A stretch of DNA of 64,000 nt from Acetobacter conturbans. GTDB lineage: Bacteria > Pseudomonadota > Alphaproteobacteria > Acetobacterales > Acetobacteraceae. Below the pieces are notes generated by a model, which saw only the letters and a program-made list of their open reading frames with translations, had not been told where the DNA came from and made no database searches. Position 1 is the stretch's first letter. Each line of letters starts with the position of its first letter. A program made the translations under genes and the position numbers. The DNA is taken from contig NZ_WOSY01000004.1 of assembly GCF_011516755.1 (NCBI RefSeq), positions 62,001 through 126,000 on the forward strand, read 5' to 3'. Shown here one piece after another: positions 19,224 through 26,822 of the stretch.

Positions 19224-19373
19224 TTATCTGGGCACGAGCAGATGAAGCAGCGATGCCGCAGCGAAAAAGGCGGCTGTGCTGAGCGCCCAGATGGCAACGA
19301 ACCAGCCGATACGCACGGCGAGAGCGCGAGGCGCGCCCTCTCCGTTGCCTTTCACGAGATCAATGGTAGCCAT
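19224..19373 (-). CDS. DUF2474 small membrane subunit of cytochrome bd oxidase
   Basis: A 49-residue single-helix membrane protein: a short charged N-terminus (MATIDLVKGNGEGAPRALAV), then a hydrophobic segment from GWFVAIWALSTAAFFAAAS to LLHLLVPR. Small one-helix proteins of the DUF2474 and CydX types sit at the 3' end of cytochrome bd operons and stabilise the oxidase haems. The start at 19373 overlaps the cydB stop by 14 bases, which makes translational coupling likely. It is short enough to be missed by automatic calling. Assignment rests on position, length and the one-helix layout. Confidence 0.8.
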   Translation of the reverse strand: MATIDLVKGNGEGAPRALAVRIGWFVAIWALSTAAFFAAASLLHLLVPR

Positions 19374-20379
19374 CTGTTTCCGTCACCTTTCCGCGGAACA
19401 CGCGATAGGAATAAATCGTGTAGGTCAGGATGATGGGCAGAAGGATGACCGTGCCCACAAGCTGGAAGAATTGGCTGGAGGGTGGGGAGGACACATCCCA
19501 CAGCGTTAGTGTCGGTGGCACGGCGTAGGGCCAGATCGTGATGCCAAGGCCGGAAAGGCAGAGGAAAAACCAGCCAAGAGCGCAGAGAAACGGCACGCGG
19601 GAGTGTCCCTGACGCAGCCCTCTGACAAGCAGCATTCCCAGAACGATAACAAGGATCGGGACGGGTGCGACGAAGGCGATGTTCGGCCAGTCCGTCCAGC
19701 GGCGCAGATAGGGGGCATGCAGCAGCGGCGTCCAGAAACTGACCGCTACGATGCAGGCAAACAGACCAACTGCAAGTTTGGCGGCCCACCGGCGGCATGA
19801 CTCTTCCAGCGGACCCGTCGTGCGCCACACCAGCCATGTTGCGCCAAGCAGGGCATAGCCGCACATCACGGACAGGCCGCACAGGATACTGAACGGCGTC
19901 AGCCAGTCGAGCGGGCCACCGGAAAAGTCGCCATCCGTGACTTTCACGCCCTGAATGACGCCCCCGAGGATCGTGCCCTGACAGAACGCAGCGACTCCCG
20001 ATCCTGCCATGAAGCCGACATTCCACAGCTTCTGACGCGGCGTGTCTTTGGTCATGACGCGAAATTCGAACGCCACACCTCGAAAGATCAGGGCCAGAAG
20101 CATGAGGACGATCGGCAGATAAAAGGCCGGAAGAAGCGTGCCATAGGCCCCGGGGAACACTCCGTAAAGTACGGCCCCTCCCAGAACCATCCACGTCTCG
20201 TTTCCGTCCCATACAGGGGCGATCGTGTGCATCATCACGTCCCGACGACCACGGTCATGCTCCATTGCGAAGAGCATGCCGATACCGAGATCGAACCCGT
20301 CGAGAATGACATAGATCGTAATGGCGGCGATCAGAATGACGGCCCAGATAATGGGGAGCCAGTGTGCAAAGTCCATCAT
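19360..20379 (-). CDS. cydB: Cytochrome bd ubiquinol oxidase subunit II (CioB/CydB)
   Basis: A 339-residue inner-membrane subunit with about eight to nine predicted helices. It begins MMDFAHWLPIIWAVILIAAI and contains the family segment YVILDGFDLGIGMLF, then PVWDGNETWMVLGGAVLYGVFP. Subunit II supports the haem-bearing subunit I in quinol oxidation and oxygen reduction. It follows cydA after three bases and overlaps the DUF2474 gene at its 3' end. The three form one operon. The pairing with a DUF2474 protein and the short subunit I suggest the cyanide-insensitive (Cio) subtype, common in acetic acid bacteria. Confidence 0.95.
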   Translation of the reverse strand: MMDFAHWLPIIWAVILIAAITIYVILDGFDLGIGMLFAMEHDRGRRDVMMHTIAPVWDGNETWMVLGGAVLYGVFPGAYGTLLPAFYLPIVLMLLALIFRGVAFEFRVMTKDTPRQKLWNVGFMAGSGVAAFCQGTILGGVIQGVKVTDGDFSGGPLDWLTPFSILCGLSVMCGYALLGATWLVWRTTGPLEESCRRWAAKLAVGLFACIVAVSFWTPLLHAPYLRRWTDWPNIAFVAPVPILVIVLGMLLVRGLRQGHSRVPFLCALGWFFLCLSGLGITIWPYAVPPTLTLWDVSSPPSSQFFQLVGTVILLPIILTYTIYSYRVFRGKVTETDGYH

Positions 20380-20382
20380 GCT

Positions 20383-21816
20383 TCAGGCTCCCTTTTCAGA
20401 AGACGCTTCTATGGTTTTCGGGTGCATTCCCGTCGCCAGAATATCAGCGGGGTGCGAGGCGTTGGTGTCGTGCTCGCCTTCTTCCGGTGCTCTCCCCAGC
20501 AGGCGCAGAAGGATGCCCATCCCGGAGCCGAACACGATGACGTAGACGATCACGAACGCTGTCATCGAGATCTCCATGCTGGAGAGGACGATGGGTGAGA
20601 CGCTGTCCGTTGTGCGCAGCAGCCCGTAGACGGTCCACGGCTGACGTCCGACCTCCGTGGTCACCCAGCCGCACAGCAGTGCAATAAATCCTGCGGGAGC
20701 CATGCACAGCGTCACACGGTGAAACAGCGTGCTGGTAAACAATGTTTTACGGCGTCGAAGCCACAGTGACCACACGCCCACCAGCACCATGAGAACAGCA
20801 AGTCCGACCATGATGCGGAACGAAAAGAAGATGATGGGCGACGGTGGCCGCTGATCCCGCGGGAAATCCTTCATGCCCGGAACCTTGCCTTCCAGACTGT
20901 GAGTCAGGATCAGGGAACCGAGCAGAGGCACCTTTATGGCATAATCAGTATGTTCGGTCTGCATGTTTGGAATGCCGAACAGCAGTTCCGGAGCCCGACC
21001 TTCCGTATCCCAGTCGCCCTCCATCGCGGCGATTTTTGCAGGCTGGTATTCCAGCGTGTTCAGACCATGCGCGTCACCAGCCAAAACCTGCAGGGGCGCC
21101 ACGACGGCGGCCATCCACATGGCCATTGAGAACATCATCCGCACTGGTTCGCTGGCGGTCACTCCCTTCCGGCGTGCCTTCAGCAGATGCCAGGCTCCCG
21201 TTGCCCCCACAGCGAACGCGACGGAGAGAAACGCAGCCAGCCCCATATGCAGCAGACGGAAAGGGAAAGAGGGATTGAATATGATGGCGAGCCAGTCATC
21301 AGGCAGGAAACGGCCGGTGGCCGGGTCGATGGTGTAGCCTCGCGGGGTCTGCATCCATGAATTGGAGGCGAGGATCCATGTCATCGAAATCAATGTGCCG
21401 ACCGAGACGCAGCAGGTGGCGGCAAAATGCAGCCCGCGCCCAACCTTATTCATGCCGAACAGCATCACGCCAAGAAAACCGGCTTCCAGGAAGAAGGCAG
21501 TCATGACTTCGTATGAGAGCAGAACACCGGTAATCGGGCCGGCTTTTTTCGAAAAGAGCGACCAGTTGGTGCCGAACTCATAGGACATGACCAGTCCGGA
21601 GACGACCCCCATGCCGAAGACGATGGAAAAAGCCTTGATCCAGTAACGGTAGAGATCGAGAAAGACGTCGCGCCCTGTTTTCAGCCACAGTCCTTCGAGA
21701 ACAGCCAGATAGGCGGCAAGCCCGATGGAAAAGGCAGGGAAGATGATATGAACGCCCACGGTAAAGGCGAATTGGAAGCGCGCGAGAAGAAGCGCGAGGT
21801 CATGGGCATTCTGCAT
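20383..21816 (-). CDS. cydA: Cytochrome bd ubiquinol oxidase subunit I (CioA/CydA)
   Basis: A 477-residue haem-bearing subunit of the bd-type quinol oxidase in the inner membrane, a proton-neutral oxygen reductase with high oxygen affinity. From 21816 it starts MQNAHDLALLLARFQFAFTV with the first haem-ligand His in VGVHIIFPAFSIG. Later it has the EFGTNWSLFSKKAG region and the quinol-site motif GRQPWTVYGLLRTTDSVSP. The length points to the short-Q-loop class that includes CioA. A longer open frame reaches 21939, but its extra 41 residues are hydrophilic and unlike the family. The gene is first in an operon with cydB and the DUF2474 gene. Confidence 0.95.
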   Translation of the reverse strand: MQNAHDLALLLARFQFAFTVGVHIIFPAFSIGLAAYLAVLEGLWLKTGRDVFLDLYRYWIKAFSIVFGMGVVSGLVMSYEFGTNWSLFSKKAGPITGVLLSYEVMTAFFLEAGFLGVMLFGMNKVGRGLHFAATCCVSVGTLISMTWILASNSWMQTPRGYTIDPATGRFLPDDWLAIIFNPSFPFRLLHMGLAAFLSVAFAVGATGAWHLLKARRKGVTASEPVRMMFSMAMWMAAVVAPLQVLAGDAHGLNTLEYQPAKIAAMEGDWDTEGRAPELLFGIPNMQTEHTDYAIKVPLLGSLILTHSLEGKVPGMKDFPRDQRPPSPIIFFSFRIMVGLAVLMVLVGVWSLWLRRRKTLFTSTLFHRVTLCMAPAGFIALLCGWVTTEVGRQPWTVYGLLRTTDSVSPIVLSSMEISMTAFVIVYVIVFGSGMGILLRLLGRAPEEGEHDTNASHPADILATGMHPKTIEASSEKGA

Positions 21817-22135
21817 GATGACTGTCCGGAAAGCGTGACATGGGTATTCCCACCAAAAAACAGGCTGATCGTCCCTACTTAGCAGAGAAGCGTTCGCGAC
21901 GATGACGGGTTCCCTTGCAGGGAGGTCACGAATTTTCAATTGTTCGCCTAAGACAGTGCGTTATTGTCCGTCCAAGACTTTTTGCTCATGATATTATTCA
22001 TCCTGCTTATAATGATGAGCGTCTCTTTTTGTGCTCCGGTTATTTTGCTAGTGACCACATTTGTCGTCTGCATCTGGCGTTTTATGCTGAATAGCTGTCG
22101 TTATATGAATGTCATGTGAAGGGAGTTCCTGTCCT
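21817..22135. other. Divergent promoter region between cydA and the DyP-encapsulin operon
   Basis: About 320 bases holding the promoters of two divergent operons. It is AT-rich around 21960-22080. A 43-codon frame (21988-22119) starting MILFILLIMMSVSFCAPVIL is strikingly hydrophobic and could encode a one-helix membrane peptide, but no ribosome site precedes it. A ribosome site for the peroxidase gene (GAAGGGAG) ends at 22125. Confidence 0.4.
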
Positions 22136-23194
22136 TTGGTCACGCCTCAACCCGTTGATACGAAACTGACCCGGTCGGCGATTTTTCTCGTCGTGACTCT
22201 GAATGACAGCGCGGGTGATGGCGTTCAGATCAGGAATCTGATGGGAGATTTATCTTCTCTCGTGCGCGGGGTTGGGTTTCGAATCCCCGATGGAAGACTG
22301 AGTTGCGTGACAGGCATAGGTTCGGAGGCATGGGACCGGCTGTTTGGCGCTCCTCGTCCGAAAGACCTCCATCCGTTTCAGGAAATCAACGGCGTACATC
22401 ATGCGCCTTCGACGGCGGGCGATCTTCTCTTTCACATTCGCGCCGCACGGATGGATCTCTGCTTCGAGCTTGCAGCCGCCATCGTCTCCAGATTGCAGGA
22501 TATGGCGACGGTTGTGGATGAGGTTCACGGCTTCAAATATTTTGATGAGCGCGATCTGCTGGGCTTCGTGGACGGCACGGAGAATCCCGCCGGTCAGGCG
22601 GCGATTGATTCGACCATCGTGGGAGATGAGGATGCAGCCTTTGCCGGTGGAAGTTACGTCATCGTCCAGAAATATCTGCATGACCTGAAAAAATGGGATG
22701 CCATTCCAACTGAAGTGCAGGAGCACATCATTGGACGCAAAAAGGTATCGGACATAGAACTCGCGGAGGCGGCCAAGCCCAGCTACGCCCATAACGTGCT
22801 CACGAACATTGATGAAAATGGCGAGCAGTTGCAGATCCTGCGCGACAACATGCCTTTTGGCGAGATCGGCAAGGGCGAGTTCGGGACCTATTTCATCGGT
22901 TATGCGCGGTCTCCGTCCCGGACCGAACGGATGCTGGAGAACATGTTCGTTGGAAAACCTCCCGGTAATTACGACAGGATACTGGATGTCAGCACTGCCG
23001 TGACCGGCGTGCTCTTTTATGTGCCCTCCGCCGATTTTCTGGATGGCGCACCGGATATGGACATCAAAGCATCGGCAGCCGGGGAAACAGGCAGCGAGCC
23101 CGGCTCGTCAGAAACTGCAGCCGCCCCGCAACTCTCCCCGAAGGAGAGTGGTTCGCTCGGGATTGGTTCTTTGAAACAAGGAAATCTGGCATGA
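22136..23194 (+). CDS. DyP-type haem peroxidase, encapsulin cargo
   Basis: A dye-decolourising peroxidase of about 352 residues that uses hydrogen peroxide to oxidise phenols and dyes. The signature GFVDGTENPAG has its catalytic Asp near residue 146, the proximal haem His lies in PSYAHNV near 219, and the distal Arg in LRDNMPFGEIGKGEFGTYFIG. After residue 310 comes a flexible Ala/Ser/Gly-rich linker and the tail SLGIGSLKQGNLA, which matches the cargo-loading peptide that docks enzymes inside encapsulin shells. The start is inferred as TTG at 22136, ten bases after GGGAG; an ATG at 22109 is in frame but lacks a ribosome site. The stop overlaps the encapsulin ATG (ATGA), so enzyme and shell are made together. 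Confidence 0.94.
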   Translation: MVTPQPVDTKLTRSAIFLVVTLNDSAGDGVQIRNLMGDLSSLVRGVGFRIPDGRLSCVTGIGSEAWDRLFGAPRPKDLHPFQEINGVHHAPSTAGDLLFHIRAARMDLCFELAAAIVSRLQDMATVVDEVHGFKYFDERDLLGFVDGTENPAGQAAIDSTIVGDEDAAFAGGSYVIVQKYLHDLKKWDAIPTEVQEHIIGRKKVSDIELAEAAKPSYAHNVLTNIDENGEQLQILRDNMPFGEIGKGEFGTYFIGYARSPSRTERMLENMFVGKPPGNYDRILDVSTAVTGVLFYVPSADFLDGAPDMDIKASAAGETGSEPGSSETAAAPQLSPKESGSLGIGSLKQGNLA

Positions 23195-24006
23195 ACAATC
23201 TTCACCGTCATCTCGCGCCGGTTTCGACCGAGGCATGGACGCAGATCGAGGAAGAAGCGGCGCGCACGATCCGTCGTCACCTCGCGGGTCGTCGTGTCGT
23301 CGATACGTCCGAGCCGAAAGGAACCGCCTTCGCCGGAGTGGGAACCGGACGTGGTGCGCAGATCGATGCACCCATTGAGGGTATTCGCGCCGTGCGCCGG
23401 GAAGTTCTCCCGCTGGTCGAACTCCGGGTTCCGTTCATCCTGTCTCGTGATGAAATTGACGCGGTGGAGCGCGGCTCGCTCGATTCCGACTGGCAACCGG
23501 TCAAGGATGCGGCAAAGAAAATCGCCTTTGCCGAAGATCGCGCCATTTTCGACGGGTATGCTCCGGCGGATATTCCGGGCATCCGCAACGCCACATCGAA
23601 TACCCATCTGAAACTGCCTGCATCGGCCAAGGATTATCCGTCCGTCATTGCAGATGCACTGAATGAGTTGCGTCTGGCCGGGGTGAACGGTCCCTATTCG
23701 GTCGTGCTGGGAGCGCAGGCTTTCACGGCTGTCACCAGCGGTGGCGATGACGGTTATCCCGTCAGCAAGCACATCGAAAGCATGATCGACGGCAAAATCA
23801 TCTGGGCACCCGCTATTGAAGGCGCTTTTGTCATCTCGATGCGGGGCGGTGATCTTGTTCTCGATATCGGGCAGGATTTTTCGATCGGCTATCTGGGGCA
23901 CACGGCTGAAACGGTCGAGCTTTATCTGCAGGAGAGCTTTGTGTTCCGCGTGCTGACGAGTGAGGCCAGTGTCGCCATCGATCAGGGCGTGACGCAGGCA
24001 TCCTGA
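23191..24006 (+). CDS. Encapsulin nanocompartment shell protein (family 1)
   Basis: A 271-residue shell protomer with the HK97 phage-capsid fold, expected to assemble into a T=1 icosahedral compartment that encloses the neighbouring peroxidase. Typical segments are LHRHLAPVSTEAWTQIEEEA at the N-terminus, which forms the cargo-binding site inside the shell, FVDVVEP-like VVDTSEPKGTAFAGVGTG, VPFILSRDEIDAVERGS, and near the C-terminus DLVLDIGQDFSIGYLGH and YLQESFVFRVLTSEASVAI. It overlaps the DyP gene by four bases. The organelle probably sequesters peroxidase chemistry during oxidative stress. A phage capsid origin of the locus is ruled out by the absence of other phage genes. Confidence 0.96.
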   Translation: MNNLHRHLAPVSTEAWTQIEEEAARTIRRHLAGRRVVDTSEPKGTAFAGVGTGRGAQIDAPIEGIRAVRREVLPLVELRVPFILSRDEIDAVERGSLDSDWQPVKDAAKKIAFAEDRAIFDGYAPADIPGIRNATSNTHLKLPASAKDYPSVIADALNELRLAGVNGPYSVVLGAQAFTAVTSGGDDGYPVSKHIESMIDGKIIWAPAIEGAFVISMRGGDLVLDIGQDFSIGYLGHTAETVELYLQESFVFRVLTSEASVAIDQGVTQAS

Positions 24007-24021
24007 GCGTTACGTCATTAT

Positions 24022-24047
24022 CCTCTCACTCAAGGAGGGGTGAGGGG
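24022..24047. terminator. Hairpin after the encapsulin gene
   Basis: CCTCTCAC (24022-24029) pairs with GTGAGGGG (24040-24047) with one G-T pair and a 10-base loop, shortly after the encapsulin stop and before the convergent urt operon end. No T-run follows, so its strength is uncertain. Confidence 0.45.
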
Positions 24048-24249
24048 AACTGACGACTGGTTTTGCCGGTTTGAGGAATGGCAGCGCGATAGAGGCGACA
24101 TGCCATTTTCTATCTTCGGGCTGGAAGTGAGTTCGGGTCACTCCTAGCGCTGGCGCATGATCCTGAATCGAAAATCCCTTACCCGGCAGCGGATTTCCAG
24201 TGACCGGCGTCCCACACCCGAGAGTGTCAGCCTCTGCCTGACAGAACCT

Positions 24250-24945
24250 TCAGATCGCCACCAGTCCCCGGACGGCTTCAACTTCCAGCGTTTCAACGGC
24301 TCCGCTGGCCACGACCTTGCCGCGATCCAGCACGACCACATTCTGCGCCAGTTCATAGGCGAAATCGAAATACTGCTCGACCAGCAGGATCGCCATGTCG
24401 CCCCGGTCACGCAGCATCCCGATCACCGAACCGATATCCTTGATGATGCTCGGCTGGATGCCTTCCGTCGGTTCATCCAGAACCAGCAGGCGAGGGCGGA
24501 TCACTAGAGCGCGTCCAATGGCAAGCTGCTGCTGCTGACCGCCGGAGAGATCGCCGCCGCGCCGGTCCCGCATTTGCGCCAGAATGGGAAAGAGGTCGTA
24601 AATTTCGTCAGGGACTTTCTTCTGTCCGCGTGGCAGGAGACCGAACCCGGTTTCGAGGTTCTCGCGCACCGTCAGAAGCGGGAAAATGTCACGCCCCTGC
24701 GGGACGGTCGCAATGCCGCGCCGCGCCCGCTCATAGGCGGGGAGGCGGGTGATATCTTCACCTTCCCACTCGATCTTCCCCGATGACACGGCATGCATAC
24801 CGGTCACGGCTCGCAGCACGCTCGTCTTGCCCACACCGTTGCGCCCAAGCAGGCATGTCACAGCACCTGCCTGCGCCGAGAGGGAAACGCCGCGCAGAGC
24901 GAGGGCGGCACCATAATAAAGCTGGATGTCCTGAACGTTGAGCAT
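24250..24945 (-). CDS. urtE: Urea ABC transporter ATP-binding subunit UrtE
   Basis: A 231-residue ATPase of the LivF type, the second nucleotide-binding subunit of the high-affinity urea importer. It has Walker A (LLGRNGVGKTSVLRAVTGMH), the signature DLSGGQQQQLAIGRAL, Walker B (LLVLDEPTEGIQPSIIKDIG) and the switch region LLVEQYFDFAYELAQNV. The segment EPTEGIQPSII is characteristic of UrtE against generic LivF. It is last in the urtABCDE operon, starting 12 bases after urtD, and ends towards the encapsulin gene. ATP hydrolysis here drives urea across the inner membrane. Confidence 0.96.
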   Translation of the reverse strand: MLNVQDIQLYYGAALALRGVSLSAQAGAVTCLLGRNGVGKTSVLRAVTGMHAVSSGKIEWEGEDITRLPAYERARRGIATVPQGRDIFPLLTVRENLETGFGLLPRGQKKVPDEIYDLFPILAQMRDRRGGDLSGGQQQQLAIGRALVIRPRLLVLDEPTEGIQPSIIKDIGSVIGMLRDRGDMAILLVEQYFDFAYELAQNVVVLDRGKVVASGAVETLEVEAVRGLVAI

Positions 24946-24957
24946 CAGTCCGTCTCC

Positions 24958-25698
24958 TCAGCGCCCGAGATACACTTCGATCACACGCGGATCGTTGCTG
25001 ACCTGATCCAGCGTGCCTTCCGCCAGGACAGACCCTTCGTGCAGTACCGTGACCTTCACGTTCAGGGCACGGACAAACTCCATGTCATGCTCCACGACGA
25101 CAACGCTCCGGGTCTGGTTGATTTCACGCAGCAGATCGGCCGTTTCCATCGTCTCCGCATCGGTCATGCCCGCCACCGGTTCATCGACAAGCAGCAGATC
25201 CGGCTCCTGTCCAAGCAGCATCCCGATTTCCAGCCACTGTTTCTGGCCATGACTGAGGCCGCCAGCGAGGTCATCGGCGGAAGAGCCAAGCCGGATGGTC
25301 CGCAGCAGGTTTTCAATCCGGTCAGCCTCCTCGTTCGTTTTCCGGGCGAAAAGAAGAGCGAACGGTGAGCGAAGTCCCTTGAGCGACAGGAGCAGGTTGT
25401 CGCGCACTGTCAGTGCTTCAAACACCGTCGGTTTCTGGAATTTCCGCCCGATGCCGAGACGGGCGATGGCCGGTTCATCCAGTTTTGTCAGGTCATGGTC
25501 GTGGAAGCGGACCACACCGGTATCGGGACGTGTCTTGCCGGTGATGATATCCATCATCGTCGTCTTGCCCGCGCCGTTCGGCCCGACAATCGCGCGCATC
25601 TCGCCGGGCATCAGAGAAAGCGACAGGTCATTGATGGCCCTGAACCCGTCGAACGTGACCGAGACATGGCTCAGGTCGAGCAGTGTGTCCGTGCTCAT
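24958..25698 (-). CDS. urtD: Urea ABC transporter ATP-binding subunit UrtD
   Basis: A 246-residue LivG-type ATPase. Walker A is AIVGPNGAGKTTMMDIITGK, followed by GRKFQKPTVFEALTVRDNLLL. The signature is GGLSHGQKQWLEIGMLL and Walker B LLLVDEPVAGMTDAETMETA, the last being typical of UrtD. The start overlaps the urtC stop as ATGA, so synthesis is coupled and stoichiometric. It pairs with UrtE to power the UrtBC permease. Residues VVVEHDMEFVRALNVKVTVLHEG form the H-loop region. Confidence 0.96.
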   Translation of the reverse strand: MSTDTLLDLSHVSVTFDGFRAINDLSLSLMPGEMRAIVGPNGAGKTTMMDIITGKTRPDTGVVRFHDHDLTKLDEPAIARLGIGRKFQKPTVFEALTVRDNLLLSLKGLRSPFALLFARKTNEEADRIENLLRTIRLGSSADDLAGGLSHGQKQWLEIGMLLGQEPDLLLVDEPVAGMTDAETMETADLLREINQTRSVVVVEHDMEFVRALNVKVTVLHEGSVLAEGTLDQVSNDPRVIEVYLGR

Positions 25699-26822
25699 GC
25701 CGTGCCTCCTTCGGGATCGGTCACTTCAGGCGTTACTTCCGAGGGGCGCACGGGCGTGAAACGCTGCCGCAGCCCCATCAGGCCCTGCGGCAGGAACAGG
25801 GTGGTCGCCATGAACAGGGCACCTAGCCCATAGAGCCACATTTCCGGCAGCCACGCCGTGAACAGGGTCTTGCCGAGATTGACCAGTACCGCGCCAAGGA
25901 CGGCGCCCGAGAGGGTGCCACGCCCGCCCACAGCGACCCAGATGACGGCTTCGATGGAGTTTGCGGGAGCGAATTCACCCGGATTGATGATCCCGACCTG
26001 AATGACATAGAGCGCCCCGCCGATCGCCGCGATCATGGCGGAGAACACCCAGACCAGCAGCTTCACCTGCTCGGGCCGGTAGCCCAGAAAGCGTGTGCGG
26101 CTTTCTGCATCCCGCACAGCGATCAGCAGTCGCCCGAAACGGCCTCCGACGAGGTAACGCGACGCCAGCAAAGCTCCGGCAAGGATCAGGGCGCTCAGAA
26201 ACAGCATGCCGGCACGGGTGTAGGGGCTGTGCAGGTCGAAGCCGAGGATGTCCTTGAAGTCGGTCAGGCCATTATTGCCGCCAAATCCAAAGCCGTTCTG
26301 GAAAAAAGCCAGCATCAGCGCATAGGTCAGCGCCTGGGTGATGATCGAGAGATAGACGCCGGAGACGCGGGAGCGGAACGCCAGCCACCCGAACAGTGCG
26401 GCCAGTGCGGCTGGCACGACCAGCATCAGGATCAGCGCGACAGGCAGGTGGTCCGAACCCCACCAGTACCAGGGCAGGCTTTTCCATGAGAGGAAGACCA
26501 TGAAGTCCGGCAGGTCGGCATTTCCGTATACACCGCGCGCGCCGATCTCGCGGACAAGATACATGCCCATCGCATAGCCGCCGAGCGCGAAGAAGGCTGC
26601 GTGCCCGAGGGTGAGGATACCGGCAAACCCCCACACAAGGTCCACCGCCAGCGCCAGCATGGCGTAAGCAAGATATTTCCCGGCCAGCGTGATGACAAAC
26701 GGCGAAATCTGAATCGGGCTGGATGCGGGCAGCAGGCTGCCGATTGCCAGAACGGCGGTCAGGGCGACGACAATGACAGCCGTTACGGACGCGCCCCGAA
26801 AGGAGAGAGAGGATGCGTTCAC
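25695..26822 (-). CDS. urtC: Urea ABC transporter permease UrtC
   Basis: A 375-residue inner-membrane permease of the LivM type with about nine to ten predicted helices. Typical segments are YAMLALAVDLVWGFAGILTLGHAAFFALGGYAMGMYL, split here by membrane helices, and AVRDAESRTRFLGYRPEQVKLLVW, the coupling loop. Late in the protein lies SIEAVIWVAVGGRGTLSGAVLGA. It starts at a GTG that overlaps the urtB stop (GTGA) and ends overlapping urtD. UrtB and UrtC form the channel through which urea delivered by UrtA enters. Confidence 0.95.
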   Translation of the reverse strand: MNASSLSFRGASVTAVIVVALTAVLAIGSLLPASSPIQISPFVITLAGKYLAYAMLALAVDLVWGFAGILTLGHAAFFALGGYAMGMYLVREIGARGVYGNADLPDFMVFLSWKSLPWYWWGSDHLPVALILMLVVPAALAALFGWLAFRSRVSGVYLSIITQALTYALMLAFFQNGFGFGGNNGLTDFKDILGFDLHSPYTRAGMLFLSALILAGALLASRYLVGGRFGRLLIAVRDAESRTRFLGYRPEQVKLLVWVFSAMIAAIGGALYVIQVGIINPGEFAPANSIEAVIWVAVGGRGTLSGAVLGAVLVNLGKTLFTAWLPEMWLYGLGALFMATTLFLPQGLMGLRQRFTPVRPSEVTPEVTDPEGGTA

